This document shows, piece by piece, positions 1 through 11,199 of a stretch of 64,000 nucleotides of DNA (positions are counted from its first letter, which is position 1; the number at the start of each line of letters is the position of its first letter). The notes below the pieces were generated by a model, which ran no database searches, was not told the origin of the DNA, and saw only the letters and a list, made by a program, of their open reading frames with translations. Made by a program: the position numbers and the translations under genes. Origin of the DNA: Actinomortierella ambigua (Eukaryota; Mortierellomycota; Mortierellomycetes; Mortierellales; Mortierellaceae); contig JAAAJB010000075.1 in NCBI GenBank assembly GCA_016098155.1, forward strand, positions 21,631 to 85,630. Direction: 5' to 3'.

Positions 1-2667
1 GAGGAGCAGGTCCTGGCTCGACCCTACGAGGTCGCCTTGGTTTTCGAAGGTGTCTCGCACACTTGGAAGGACATGGAGCTCGGTAAGTGCAACGTTTCCC
101 CCCTCCTTCCCCCCCCCGAGATGATGAGCGACAAAAAACATACACCCCACCAAAAAAAATTTGTCCAATCATGGGTTGCACAACAGGCCGATTTTCGGGC
201 CACCTAGTGAGCCGTGGAGAAAATGTTCGTCTGGGTGATCGTTACTCCGTTTATTTGCGCATTGTACATCGGCTGCCGGATGCGCCCCTGCCCCCATCCC
301 ATCCCTCACCTCCACACCCTCGGACGAGGATTAATAATAACGATAATAATAATAAAGCCCTATAGCGGCGTCTTTGTATTTCGAAAACTAACTGGCTAAA
401 CATTTGACATCTTTCAATAGTTTCAAGCAAGATCGTAAGAATACCCTCTGCGATACCCCCAACATCCCCTTCTGAGAAGGCAACAGGGCTCGAGCCTTCC
501 CATGTCTAACATTGTTTCCCTCCCACACCCTCTACCGTGCAACCCTATCCTTCCCCTCTCCTTTTTTTCACATAGGCGCACTGGCTCCTGTCCAAGGGTA
601 TCCAGCCAGGAGACCGCGTCGCGCTGCTGATGAACAACTCTGCAATGTTCATGCATGTGTTTTTGGCGGTGCTCAAGATTGCGGGTGTGACAGCCTTTAT
701 CAACAATCAGATCTCCGGCCCGATCCTGATCCACTCGCTCAAAGTGGCTGATGCCAAGATGCTCATCTTTGACTACGAGCTGTTGCCCACCGTCCAAGAG
801 TCTGTGCAGGAAATTAAGGAGCTTGGGTATTCCATGTATACCATCACACCAAAGGAGCAGGTGCTTGGTCACCATTTCGTCATGTCGACTACGCCTACGC
901 AGCAGCAGCAGCAGCACTCGACCGAAGGGCAAGCTATGCCGTCGGTGGTTTTGCCAGACTTTTTCGGCTTTATTGATTATAAAGATCTGTCGAGCAAGAC
1001 CATCCCACGCGAGTATCGCAAACACATCAAGATGGACGACCCTGCGGCTCTGATCTACACCAGTGGAACCACGGGCTTCCCCAAGGCTGCTATCATGGAC
1101 CATGGCCGCTGCACCCTGGCTCCCCGCACGTTCGGCACCATCGCCGGCATCAAGAACGGTGACCACGTGTATATCACGCTGCCTTTGTACCACGCCGCCG
1201 GTGGTAAGTGTTCCCTTGTCTTTGTCTTTGGCTGTGTTTTTTTTTTCTTCTTCTTCTTCCTGTTCATTGTTAGTTTTGTGAATCTGTTTGTGTAATTTCA
1301 CTCCTGATCCGACCAATCCGCTAACGTTTTCTTTGTTCGCGAAGAACACTTTGAACGTCTCCATTGAATAGCCATGATCGGAGTGGCTCAGAGCTGGGCG
1401 ACTGGTTCGACGATCGTCCTGGCGCGCAAGTTTAGTGTCAAACGGTTCTGGCGGGACTGTGTGGACTATAATGTGACGCACATCCAGTATATCGGCGAAC
1501 TGTGTCGGTACCTGCTGAACGCGCCTCCGGGACCTCTTGATCGCGTCCACAATGTCAAGGTGGCCTTTGGCAACGGACTGCGACCAGATATCTGGAAAAA
1601 GTTCCAGGACCGGTTCGGCGTTCAGACTATTTTCGAGTACTATGCCATGAGCGAAGGTACGGTTTTTTTTTTTTTTTTTGGTTTTGTATTCATATGTTCA
1701 GAAGGAAACAGATGGCGAAACAGAACGGACTAAAACTCTAATGTTGTATTAACCTCATTTTTTTTTAAACCACGATTTCGATCTGAATTTTTGTTTTCTA
1801 GGCCCTGGTGCTCTTCTCAACCTGTCCAGAAATGGCAAGGGCTTGGGTGCAGTGGGCTTCCGTGGCCCGCTGATTCGGCGAATGCAGCCCGGACTGCGCA
1901 TTGTAAGGGCCGATATTGACTCGGAGCAACTGATACGCGACCCCAAGACGGGTTTCTGTATCGAATGCAGCAACGGCGACATTGGCGAGCTGTTGGCATT
2001 GGCGGACAACAAGACCTACAATTCGCGATACACTGGTTACTTCAACCAGCCCAAGGTGAGCAAGGCCAAGCTCGTCCAGAACGTCTTCCAGAAGGGCGAT
2101 CAGTGGATGCGGACCGGCGATCTGTTGTACAAGGACAGCAAAGGCTTTTACTATTTCGCTGACCGCGCCGGAGATACCTACCGATGGAAGTCGGAGAACG
2201 TGAGCACGACCGAGATCGAGGCCACTTTGGGTCGGTTGGACGAGGTTGCAGGCTGCACCGTCTATGGTGTTCAGGTGCAAGGACAGGATGGGCGTGCGGG
2301 TATGGCGACATTGGTCCTCAAGGACGGCATCGTGTCGCGGGTTGTGGTCGGTGTCTCTGAAAAGTCTGGGGAGGAGAAGGTCGAGTACCACGTGGACGAG
2401 CACAAGTTGGCCCAGTTCATCCATAAGCTGGGTGAGCACTCGGCCAAATACATGCCCGGCTATGCCATCCCTCGGTTCATCCGCATTAGTGAACAGGAGC
2501 TCGAGACCACGGGCACGTTCAAGAACCGTAAGGTCGACCTCCGAAAGGAAGGATTCGACCTCGACAAGGTGAGGGACCGCATGTACTGGTGGACCCCCGA
2601 AGGCCGCTACTTGCCGTTCGGCGTGGCTGAGAACCGTATGATCGTCGAGGGACGTGCTCGCTTGTAG
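1..2667 (+). CDS. Fatty-acid transport protein / very-long-chain acyl-CoA synthetase (FATP/Fat1 family), 5' truncated
   Basis: Activates long and very long fatty acids to acyl-CoA with ATP, usually at the ER, peroxisome or plasma membrane, coupling uptake to activation. Exons I read: 1-82, 421-434, 576-1203, 1372-1656, 1802-2667, which join in frame to 624 residues plus stop. The start lies upstream of the window. The AMP-binding P-loop (YTSGTTGFPKAA) is near base 1056, followed by LPLYHAAG, the typical FATP stretch, then YAMSEGPG. The C-terminal adenylation subdomain follows, with YFADRAGDTYRWKSENVST, the FATP signature containing the GD and RWKGENV-like motif. The second exon is only 14 bases; without it the reading phase between exons 1 and 3 does not match, and with it the product reads KDMELVSSKIAHWLLSKG, as in the family. 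Whether it is the bifunctional transporter type or a plain synthetase cannot be told from sequence. Confidence 0.93.
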
Positions 2668-3499
2668 ACACTGTATATTTTTTTGGGCATTTAGCTTTTT
2701 GACTTTTGTTTGTTAATGGTTTTACGCCATAGAGCTTCGTAGATTGATAAATGAGAAAATGAGATCACCAAAAAACTCTGGATGTCATACTGGACCTTTC
2801 TATTTTTCACGCTCCTCACCTCTCCTTCCACCCTTTATTACATGGCTGTTGCCCGGTGCCCTTTATCTACACGGAAGGAAAAGTACTGCTAGCCTGTCAA
2901 TCTGTAGGGCAGGTAGTACATGGTCTGCAACTTGAAGTCGTAGTTGCAAGGATACCGACCAATTGCTTCGTGTCATGTTTTGGAGCTGCAGGACAGAGGA
3001 ACTCCACACATACACTACTGCCTCTGGACACAGCATGCAATCGACGCCATGATCGCCAACCGCATCATTTGGACACAAGGCACCGTGCCATGCCCCACGC
3101 TCCAGGCCTTGATCACCGATCATCAGACCCATGCATGTCGTCCTCATCGGTCCTACTCGTACTGTGTTGCGACTTTCCCGCCAACTTCACCTGTTTCTGT
3201 TTCTCGTATCTTCAAAGGAGGCAATGTCTCACTCGTCCTCTGCAGCTCTATCATTTTGTCCGCACACCCAATGTTTATTTAGATACTGTCATCTATAATA
3301 CAACAGCTATATAGGAGAGATGGAGATAGGCCATAAGCCAAACACGCATACATATAAGCTCTCTGCTATCCAACTTGATAAAATACTTCCCAGCTCCCAC
3401 GCCTTTGTCCTGTCCTCTTCTGCTTTTCCACCTCTTAATTAAGATCAAAAATCACGCACCCCCCGCCCTTCTCCTTGTCCCATCCTTTCTCATGCCGCG
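2668..3499. other. Convergent intergenic region
   Basis: This gap lies between the 3' ends of the acyl-CoA synthetase and the TOPORS-like gene. It must hold both 3' untranslated regions. I see no AATAAA on the plus strand in the expected range, and the open frames here have no recognisable protein character. Confidence 0.6.
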
Positions 3500-5128
3500 T
3501 CACGGTGTGGACTGATAGAGGACCTGTGCATCCCACGGTCGGACCGCCAGGCGACGCCGGGCCACCCGCCGCATCTCGTCCACAAACTGCTGAGCGAGCG
3601 AGCGAGGTGTTCTAGGTGTGCACCCGCCGTTGCTCATCGCTTCTCGCGTGAGTTGGCGTGAAGAGGGCGATGACGACGTGGAGGAGGGTGACAATGGTGA
3701 TGAAAATGAGGATGATACGGAGGAAGGGGGTGGCGCAACAGTTGTCGTATAGAGAGTATTATGATTGGTGGTAGTGGTGGAAGTGGTACTAGTCGAGAAG
3801 GTGATCCATTCGGCGATTTGGTCCTGCACTTGGCACCATTGAGCCTCATTGCTATCGCTGTCGGCGGCGGTGGTCGTGTTGGTGGCAGCAGCGCGTGCGT
3901 GGAAAGGCTGATGTTGCCGCCGTTGCCGTGTCGATGAGGGTGCAGCCTGAACGACCGAGCAGAGCACGTTTTCAATATGGGAGAGCAGCAGCGGCGAGGG
4001 TGCTGGGTAGGTCTCTGTCAGGACGGCGAGGTCCCGTTCGAGGAACGGGCGGAGCAGCGGCAGGTCTCGGACGTGGATCTGAGCCGCTCTTGGGTAGTTG
4101 GATGCAGGCGTCGGCAGTAGATTGTGTATGTAGACGTCAATGCGAGGTGGGCGAAGGACTGGAGGCGGGGTGGTGATGATAGTGGTGCTAGGAACAGTGA
4201 TAATAGACTCCTGCGGCTGTGGAGACATACTTGCTGGTGCCATTGATGCTGCTGCTGCTTGGAATAAAGTCGACAAAGAGGAGTCTCCAGCAACAGGAGG
4301 AGGTCGCCTGGGCGATACAAAGAATGGCTGGGTATCATAATCAAAAGTGCTAATGCTGATGGTGTCGATCGGTGTTGGGGACCGCGACCGCTGCGGTAGG
4401 TCCTGTTGCATCAGCTCGTCTTCCGCTCCGTATGAAGCTGTGGCAGTCCAGGCCAGGTCTGCCTCTGGCGACAACGAAGAGGAGGAGGGAGAAGAGGAGG
4501 TGAGAGAAGAAGGAGTGGCAGTGAAGGTAGTGGGCGTCGAGGCATGTTGGCCTTGATGGGCGAGACGGTGCAGTTGATCCTGCCACGAGGGTGTTGATGA
4601 AGCTGCGACAGGCTGCAAGATGTAGATTGTTTGCAGCAGACGACGCGTCGTATCGACACCATGGTGCAACTTGTCGGGCCGTGTCTTACAGAGCGGGCAA
4701 GAGACGGACACGGCCACCCAGGCATCAAGACATGCCGCGCAGTACGAGTGAAAGCACGGTGAGAGATACACACGCTCGTCAAAGGGCGATAGACAGATGG
4801 GGCAGATGGACACCTTGGCCAGCTCGGCCTCGAGAGAGGAAGAAGACGAGGGGCCACTGGTGGAAGTGGCTGGTTGGAACGACGATGTGGAGGGCGATAG
4901 CATGGTGCGATCGGACTGTGCAATTGGCTGTATTGTTGTGGCAGTTGGACTTGTTGGTGTTTGTGTTGCAGCAATTGCTTGCGTGCTCCAATCTATGGCG
5001 GTGCAGGTGCCATGTGGTCCACTACTGGTGCTGCCAATGTTGCCAGGGGGTAGTGGCGCGACCGACGGGCCAGAGGCGTGCTGTTGCGCAACATCCCCCA
5101 GTCCGTTGGCCCGCTTTCGTTTGGCCAT
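3500..5128 (-). CDS. TOPORS-like RING-finger E3 ubiquitin ligase
   Basis: Single exon of 542 residues from the methionine of MAKRKRANGLG (base 5128). An in-frame ATG at 5245 would add 39 residues, but that part is poorly protein-like, and the basic MAKRKR start looks like a nuclear signal. A C3HC4 RING runs from about residue 109 to 147: CPIC, then CFHSYC, AAC and CPLC. The spacing and the following RPDKLHHGV resemble the TOPORS/ICP0-type RING, where the last pair is followed by a short F/L-x-x-x-H segment. After the RING there is a serine/threonine/proline-rich region, then a better ordered block near bases 4135-3960 (RIDVYIHNLL to LLSHIENVLC), which resembles the conserved helical region after the RING of TOPORS proteins. 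The tail is again low complexity (runs of T, S). The likely role is nuclear ubiquitin (possibly SUMO) transfer. No splice site is needed. Confidence 0.75.
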   Translation of the reverse strand: MAKRKRANGLGDVAQQHASGPSVAPLPPGNIGSTSSGPHGTCTAIDWSTQAIAATQTPTSPTATTIQPIAQSDRTMLSPSTSSFQPATSTSGPSSSSSLEAELAKVSICPICLSPFDERVYLSPCFHSYCAACLDAWVAVSVSCPLCKTRPDKLHHGVDTTRRLLQTIYILQPVAASSTPSWQDQLHRLAHQGQHASTPTTFTATPSSLTSSSPSSSSLSPEADLAWTATASYGAEDELMQQDLPQRSRSPTPIDTISISTFDYDTQPFFVSPRRPPPVAGDSSLSTLFQAAAASMAPASMSPQPQESIITVPSTTIITTPPPVLRPPRIDVYIHNLLPTPASNYPRAAQIHVRDLPLLRPFLERDLAVLTETYPAPSPLLLSHIENVLCSVVQAAPSSTRQRRQHQPFHARAAATNTTTAADSDSNEAQWCQVQDQIAEWITFSTSTTSTTTTNHNTLYTTTVAPPPSSVSSSFSSPLSPSSTSSSPSSRQLTREAMSNGGCTPRTPRSLAQQFVDEMRRVARRRLAVRPWDAQVLYQSTP

Positions 5129-5477
5129 TGGAGCCTGTTTACCGCAATCACTGTTGAAACGACCCGAGTACTCTTCTCCCTTCTTCTCCCCTTTGTTGTG
5201 GAGGGGGGCGCGATTTTGCTGGAGATACACGGGAATAAAAAACAAGAGGCTCGCGCCAATGAGCTAGCTGTAATCGGGAAAGTGCCCATCAATGAATGGG
5301 GGCGAATGAGGGACCGGACCGCAACTGATACTGTCGTCTGGTCTGGGATCCATAAGACGTCACTCAGACACTTTTTTTTTTTTTGACAGATCAGGAAACA
5401 AAAGGGTCGCCCAAATTCAAACGCGCGCTTCTTTCCATCTCATTCATCACTCTTCCACTCCTCTCCACTTACTCATC
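5129..5477. promoter_or_regulatory. Divergent promoter region, TOPORS-like gene / FKBP12
   Basis: These 349 bases separate two start codons that point away from each other, so both promoters must lie here or overlap the short N-terminal extension of the RING gene. A T-run sits near 5370, and a C/T-rich leader stretches to the FKBP12 ATG. I see no consensus TATA box. Confidence 0.5.
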
Positions 5478-6331
5478 ATGTCTACCAAGGTATAAGCAAA
5501 CTTCTTGGCTCTATCCTTCTCTCTTACAAGTGATAGTGAGGCGGAAAAAAAAAAGGCTGCACACTCCCGTCTACCACCTTTGTGTATCTTACCATTTGGC
5601 TCACTCACTCACGCATTATCTCTCAACTCTCACGAAACCAATAGGAAATCCTCAAGGCCGGCGACGGTATCAACTTCCCCAAGATCGGCCAGAAGATCGC
5701 CATGCACTGTACGCTACCTCTAATTGTTGAATAGCACAAAAGCCGCACTGTGGAATAGCAAAGAAGTGGAATGCCGACCTTGGACTCTCCTACTCACTCA
5801 CTCTCACGCACACTCTCTCTTCCCCTGTGGACTACTTGCGCAATCGGAAACCTCATCCAAAAATAGACACTGGCACTGTAAGTTCTTGGACAGAAGCAGT
5901 GATTTCTTTCCAATACCACCATGGTCTTTAGCTCATGAACTAAAGCCTCCCTTTTTTTTTTACACACAAACAAAAAAAATAGCTGGAGAATGGCCAAAAG
6001 TTTGACTCGTCGCGCGATCGTGGCGAGGCCTTCACTGCCAACATCGGTGTCGGCAGGCTCATTGCTGGCTGGGATAAGTGTAAGTTGCTTCATGAAGGTG
6101 AAAAAAAAAAAAAAAATCAAGTCTGATCAATGCTAATTTGAGAACCTTCTCTCTGTCTTCCTTCCCTCATCCGTTTCTAACTGGATAACAGTGGTTCCCC
6201 AGATGTCCCTTGGTGAGCATGCCAAGCTTACCATCCCTGCCTCGGAGGGTTATGGTCCCCGCGGTATCCCCGGTGTTATCCCTGGCGGTGCCACTCTGAT
6301 CTTCGACGTCGAGCTCCTCGAGCTTCTCTAG
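5478..6331 (+). CDS. FKBP12-type peptidyl-prolyl cis-trans isomerase
   Basis: Small cytosolic prolyl isomerase, the receptor for FK506 and rapamycin in fungi. Exons: 5478-5489, 5645-5708, 5867-5877, 5983-6079, 6192-6331, giving 107 residues, the normal length of FKBP12. Exon 1 codes only MSTK. Exon 3 has 11 bases and completes the family motif HYTGTL. The ligand-pocket residues are present: Y in HYTGT, F and D in KFDSS, F in AFTANIG, W in IAGWDK, Y in GYGP, and F in [10 protein letters not shown]. The [11 protein letters not shown] loop corresponds to the 80s loop of FKBP12. One pocket position (V55 in human) is leucine in RLIAGW. All introns begin GT and end AG. It converges on the MFS gene. 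Confidence 0.95.
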
Positions 6332-6749
6332 AAAAACATCTCTCTAGCCTTATTCAGTTATAATGAACAGTCAACTTTTTTTTTGTTCTTGAATGAGGGG
6401 GCTTGGACTAAAGGGGACTCATGAGAGGGGTAGGTAGCCCCTTGAAACTATCCGCTATTTGCTCACTTGTGGAGAGAAGGTCCCCCACCCTCGCCTCTTA
6501 AAAGATCATTGCATATCTACAAAAGTCAAAACGACAGAGTTGAGGAACGTACAGCATAGAGAGAACATACAAAGACTTTTTATTACTGTTTACTGTTTTA
6601 AATAGCTTATGGTACACGGTAAAATAGTGGACGAATGCAAAGAATGCGATGCGGGATGGGTTGGGTTGGGGTGATAAAGTGGTGAGGGTAAAGGTTCAAA
6701 ACTATGGTATAGCCCTGTGTCTTTCGTGGTTACTTCCTGTTAATTTTTT
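6332..6749. other. Convergent intergenic region
   Basis: This 418-base gap separates the FKBP12 and MFS-1 stop codons. It is A/T-rich with T-runs and should contain both 3' ends. I see no gene in it. Confidence 0.6.
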
Positions 6750-9700
6750 TTAGACGAAGCGAGTGGCGGCATTAGTCATGGCCATCGCTTGCTGCGTAGG
6801 GTCGATTGGATGCAATTGCTCGACAACGACGATCTCTTCCTTGTCTCCACCTTGCTCGGCCAGAATCTCCTGCTTGTCACCTCCCTGGGCAGAAGCATGC
6901 GGATGGCTGCGATCCGACTGGCCGCTCTTGGTGCGACGGAGCGTGTACTCATACACCATCGGTGGCGATGTCCGCTTCTCCTCTCCGAATTCAGTCTTGT
7001 CTCCGCCGATGATGGTTGTTGTCGCCGTCTTGGCTGCCATGGGATCCTCCAATGTCGACGTCGACTGGTTCTTCTCGTCGATCGCCTCCTTGCCACCAGC
7101 CTCCAGATCAGTCTCCTCCACCAACAAGTCCACCGCTGCGGTCTTGGGACGGATGTTGGGCAACAGGACGAGCGTCAGGAGGAAGCCCAGGACGGCCAGG
7201 CCGGTGTCGCCAAAGAGGGCCTTTTGGTAGCCATTCATCAGCTGCTCGGGCGTCTTGCCCGTCTCGCTACCAGTAACGGTCTGCGAGATGACCGTCAGGA
7301 GAGCCAGACCGAAAGGCGAGCCAATCTGCAGGGCCAGGTTGTAGATAGAGCCAACAACACCCTGATCCTCGTTGGCGGCATCACCGAGCGCCGCAATCTG
7401 ACCGGGCATCATTGTGAAGCCGAGGCCAATGACGTTGACGATCAGACCAATGAAGGGTAGTGTCCAGTAGCTGGTCGTGGGTGTAACAAAGGCAAAAAGC
7501 AACGACGACAGGCCAATGAGGAAAAAGCCCATGAGCATGAAAGGTTTGAGCGACAGGCGGGGCAAATATTTGCCCATGAGTGAGTAGGCGACAATGGCAG
7601 TCAAACCATGGACCAAGTACGACAGGGCAGTCTTCATGATGTCGTAGCCCAGCACCTTTTGGAAAATGAGCGTCGAGTAGTACAAGAATCCTTGGAACTG
7701 GGCCTGCATCACAAATGTCACAATGACCGCGCTGGAGAATGCCCGGTGCTTCCAGATGTGGAACGGCATGATCGCATAGCTCAGTCGCGACTCCAGCCAC
7801 AGGAAACCCGCCAGCATGAGCACGCCCACGGCAAGCACAGGCAACGACCTGGGTGAGCCCCATCCTTCAACCTCTGCCGAGGTAATATAGTAGATCACGC
7901 AGATCACACCTGCTGTCACCAAGAAGGCGCCGCCCACATCCAGCTTGCGCGGACCGGTCTTCTCCTCCTTCTCGATTGTGAACGGAATCGCAAACACACC
8001 AACGCCGACCAACAACAGGGACACAATCGCCGTGATCCGGAACAGATACTCCCAACCGATGGTCGAGGTCAAGGCGCCAGAAAGCAGCAGACCTGTCACA
8101 GCACTAAGAGTTGTTGAGAGAGAAATCATGCCATTCATACAACAGGAAAACCGGAGTTTTTTTGATTAGCTTCTTTGGTCTCTTTGTGAATCATGAAGAG
8201 GCGGGGAAAGGTGGAAGGTTTCGAGGCACAGCATACAGCAGTGCTCGGTGTTGTCTCTCTTTGGAGGCAAATAAGATTTTCGTGCTGCCTCTGTACAGTA
8301 GCCACTGTACGTAGTCTAACGTCGAAAGCCCCAGCTGCTGCATGCTGTGCAAGAAGGTTTTGCTCTCAAACTCCGGGATGAGCCAATGGCACACATGGTG
8401 TTGTTCAGTGCGCAGTGTATACTGAAGGAGAGACAGCGGGATAGGGGGAAGCTGTGTGAGAAAGATGCTAGTGCAGATGAGCACACCAATCGCAAACAGG
8501 TAGATTAGGGAAGATGAGGAAGATAGGAGGGTGGGTGGGGGAGGGGCATGGAGTGAACAGGGGTCAAACAGAATGTGGGGAAGGTGGTGCAGTTTCCCAT
8601 GTGTCAGGGGAGAGAGGGGGGGGGGGAGAGAGAGCGTTACGAACAGTTACAAGGATTCGAATATTCACCAAGGGGAAACCATCTCCGCTTTAAAGTCAAA
8701 AAAAAAAAAAGGTTAAGCGGCTACTGAAAACGCATCCGAGCTAGAATCCACCCCTTTGTCCTCCTCTACCACTCTCCCCGAAAGGTGTGCTGGTTCTCTG
8801 AAGGTTTTGGCTGCAACGAGTAAGGGAGACGTGCGGTGAGGCTGTAGTGTGGTGGGGAGTACAAGTGGGGTAGGGGGCGAAGGCTCAAGTGGGGAGGGTA
8901 TATGTTTGTATGTGTATATGTGTATATGTGTTTGTGTTGGCCAAAATAAAAAGCGCTAAGCTGCAAGTCGGCTGAGAAATTCGGCGTGAGACAAAAAAGA
9001 AACCACACGTTTTGAAGGGAAAAAAAATCATACATACCCCATGCCACCAAAGGCACCCCAGACAGCTAAGGCTCGAGTACGAGCAGGGCCGGCTGGGTAG
9101 TTGGTCGAGATAAGAGCAAGAGCTGTGGGGATGGTGAAGGCAGCACCGGCACCTTGCAAGGCACGCGAAATGCAGAACATGACTGGAGACGAGCCAAAGC
9201 CGTTGACCAACGACCACAGAGCGAACCATGAGAGACCAAGCAGGAAGACCCTCTTGTGGCCATAGATATCTCCGGTGCGACCGGCCAACAAAAGCAGACC
9301 GCCAAAGGCGAGTGCATAGGCCGAGATGATCCATTGCATCTGTGACTGACGGAAATGAAGTTGCTGGGCAATAGGGACCATGGCCACTGTCATTGCAGCG
9401 CCGTTGACTATTTTTTTTTTTTTGGGATGAGATAAGACAAGAGAGAAAGTGCTGTGATGATCAGCATTGTTGCTCTGTAGAATGGTGGAAAGACAAAACA
9501 AACAAACAACACCGACAACAATAACAACGGGAGCCTCCCTCGCAGTCAACCCGGGATTATTTTACGCAAGTCCGTTGCCCTTACCGATGTCGAGGAATTG
9601 AGCCAACGAGACGACATAAAGCATCAAGGGATGGAACCGCACGCTGAACTGCTCAAACTTGGTGAGCGGTCGAGTGGGAAGTACGACCGCCATGTCGCCT

Positions 9701-9750
9701 GTCGCCTCCGACAGTGAAGGGCGCTTGGTGGATGAGATCGAACCGGGCAT
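6750..9750 (-). CDS. MFS multidrug exporter, DHA2-like (paralogue 1)
   Basis: Plasma-membrane drug:H+ antiporter family with the usual 14-helix layout. Exons in reading order: 9750-9585, 9407-9038, 8103-6750, giving 629 residues. The joins are phase-consistent and give AQFLDI-VNGAAMTVAM and GGMGGAVTGLLLSG, the same words as in the intronless paralogue at 11200-12903. The N-terminal third carries QMQWIISAYALAFGGLLLLA and the MFS A-motif GRTGDIYGHKRVF. ALQGAGAAFTIPTALALI matches the DHA2 motif C region. The C-terminal cytosolic tail of about 120 residues is charged and low complexity, ending in NAATRFV. Intron 2 is 934 bases, far longer than most here. Substrate unknown; DHA2 members export drugs, amines or siderophores. 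Confidence 0.9.
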
Positions 9751-11199
9751 AGCGAGGCTGGGGAAAAGGGTTGTAGTTTAAATAAGGGTACGATAAAAAG
9801 TCAGGCAAGCACCCTATTTTTTCAAGCATGCACGGACTGGTGGAACAGAATGAAGGAATTAGACCCTCGAAAGGGACGGAATGAAATGGATGAGGAAGAG
9901 TGTAACAAAAGGAAAGAAAAAGAGAAGAACGAAGTTGTGTTTGTGCAGCTGGGCTGGGAAATGAAGAAACTCCGCTCCACGATGTTGAAAGTGGGGACTC
10001 TAAATCCCCATTCAGTCACATGACCGTATACGGCTGGCGCCACAGTTTTGCTCGCGTACACATTGAGACTATTGGCTACGACCACTTCTTCATTCACAGA
10101 CGCTATCCGTTTCTCGCGGCTGGCAGCTGGCACTTGTGTGACACCAGTTCTTATGCCTTTTGAGCCACTTCAAGAGCGGCCTGTCGAGTTGAATCGCGGT
10201 GGCGAGCGTTTGAGGGCTTCTCCTCGGATTGCTGGTCATCGATGTAGAGCACCAACTACGATTTGCCGTCAACCTGGCTTATCTTCTTTCCGCGTGCCGC
10301 GTGGGCCTTGTCGAGGCTATCAAGCATGCCATAGGCCTATCGGACTGTGTAGTATAATGCTACAGGGATGTCAGTGCGAGCTTTGCCCTGGAGAGTGATG
10401 GGGATGCGCTGAGGGGGTAGAGGTGGTGCCTGCTGGCATTTGTCGCACATTAGCTGCCATAGATCAGGGATGCCCATGGAAGGTAGACCAGGGTGGAGAT
10501 GAGGCATGATATCAACGTAAAATCAAAAGTTTTTGAACTGAAAAATCGTGTCACGAAGAGAGGAAGAAGACACGACGAAAAGGTTTTGGGCAACCCTTAT
10601 ACATGGATAGAGGTGTGGAAGGGTCTTTTAGATTGCGGAAATGCCTTTACTCGATTTGAGATGGAATAGGGCCTAAATCATAACATCCCAGGAGCGAGAT
10701 CCAGATGACTGAATTGATAGTAATGATATAATGCGCGGTGAACAGTATCTCACAAGGGGTGCGACAAACGTCCAAAGGGTAGGGGGTTTTCTACAAAGGT
10801 TATCTAACTAAGGTCGTGCCTCATTCAGAGACTCTGTGAGCTTTTCGCCCTCATCGGGGTGAATGATGCTCCCTCCTTGACCACTGATGTCCTCGCATAC
10901 TTCCCCCACAGACACGACATTGGCTTCCCCGTCATTCTGAGCCGCAGGCTTGGAGTGATAGTCGAAAGTTATTGTTTCTTGGCAAAGTTGGTAATTCTGC
11001 TAAAATACCAAAAAAAAAAAAAAAAAAAAAAGGCGAGAATGGGCTGCATCGCATACGAGAAGAATATTGGCGCGAGAAAAAAAAAACTTGTAAATTATTG
11101 TTTAATGAAGTGAATGTCTAGTATACAATGTAGTGTGTATAGATGCGAACGAAAGAATGCGTATATATGTATGTGTGTGTGTGTGTGTGCGTATGTGGT
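9751..11199. other. Region between the two MFS genes
   Basis: This region holds the promoter of MFS-1 (close to 9751), a decayed PIN/XPG-like gene (listed separately), a long poly(A) run at about 11010-11030, and a short TG repeat near 11176-11190. No intact gene was found. Confidence 0.6.
10044..10477 (-). pseudogene. Decayed PIN/XPG-N-domain-like nuclease gene
   Basis: Read on the minus strand from base 10477, the frame begins MGIPDLWQL, the hallmark start of XPG/FEN-family N-terminal nuclease domains (MGI-x-x-LW). It continues in frame for about 57 codons to a TAG. Further down, another frame reads LVLYIDDQQSEEK, then RHRDSTRQAALEVAQKA, which resembles the XPG-N segment where a YIDG-x-x-x-x-EK motif is followed by an arginine-rich helix. 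That second part is interrupted by at least three stop codons and is offset from the first, so no intact product is possible. I know similar single-exon PIN-domain genes as expanded families in some early-diverging fungi; this is recollection. It sits between two duplicated transporters. Family assignment is moderate, decay is clear. Confidence 0.5.

Noticed and set aside
423..1550. A 375-codon minus-strand frame
   Set aside because: Overlaps the acyl-CoA synthetase exons and its introns; the product has no domain and is histidine/arginine-rich, as expected for an antisense shadow.
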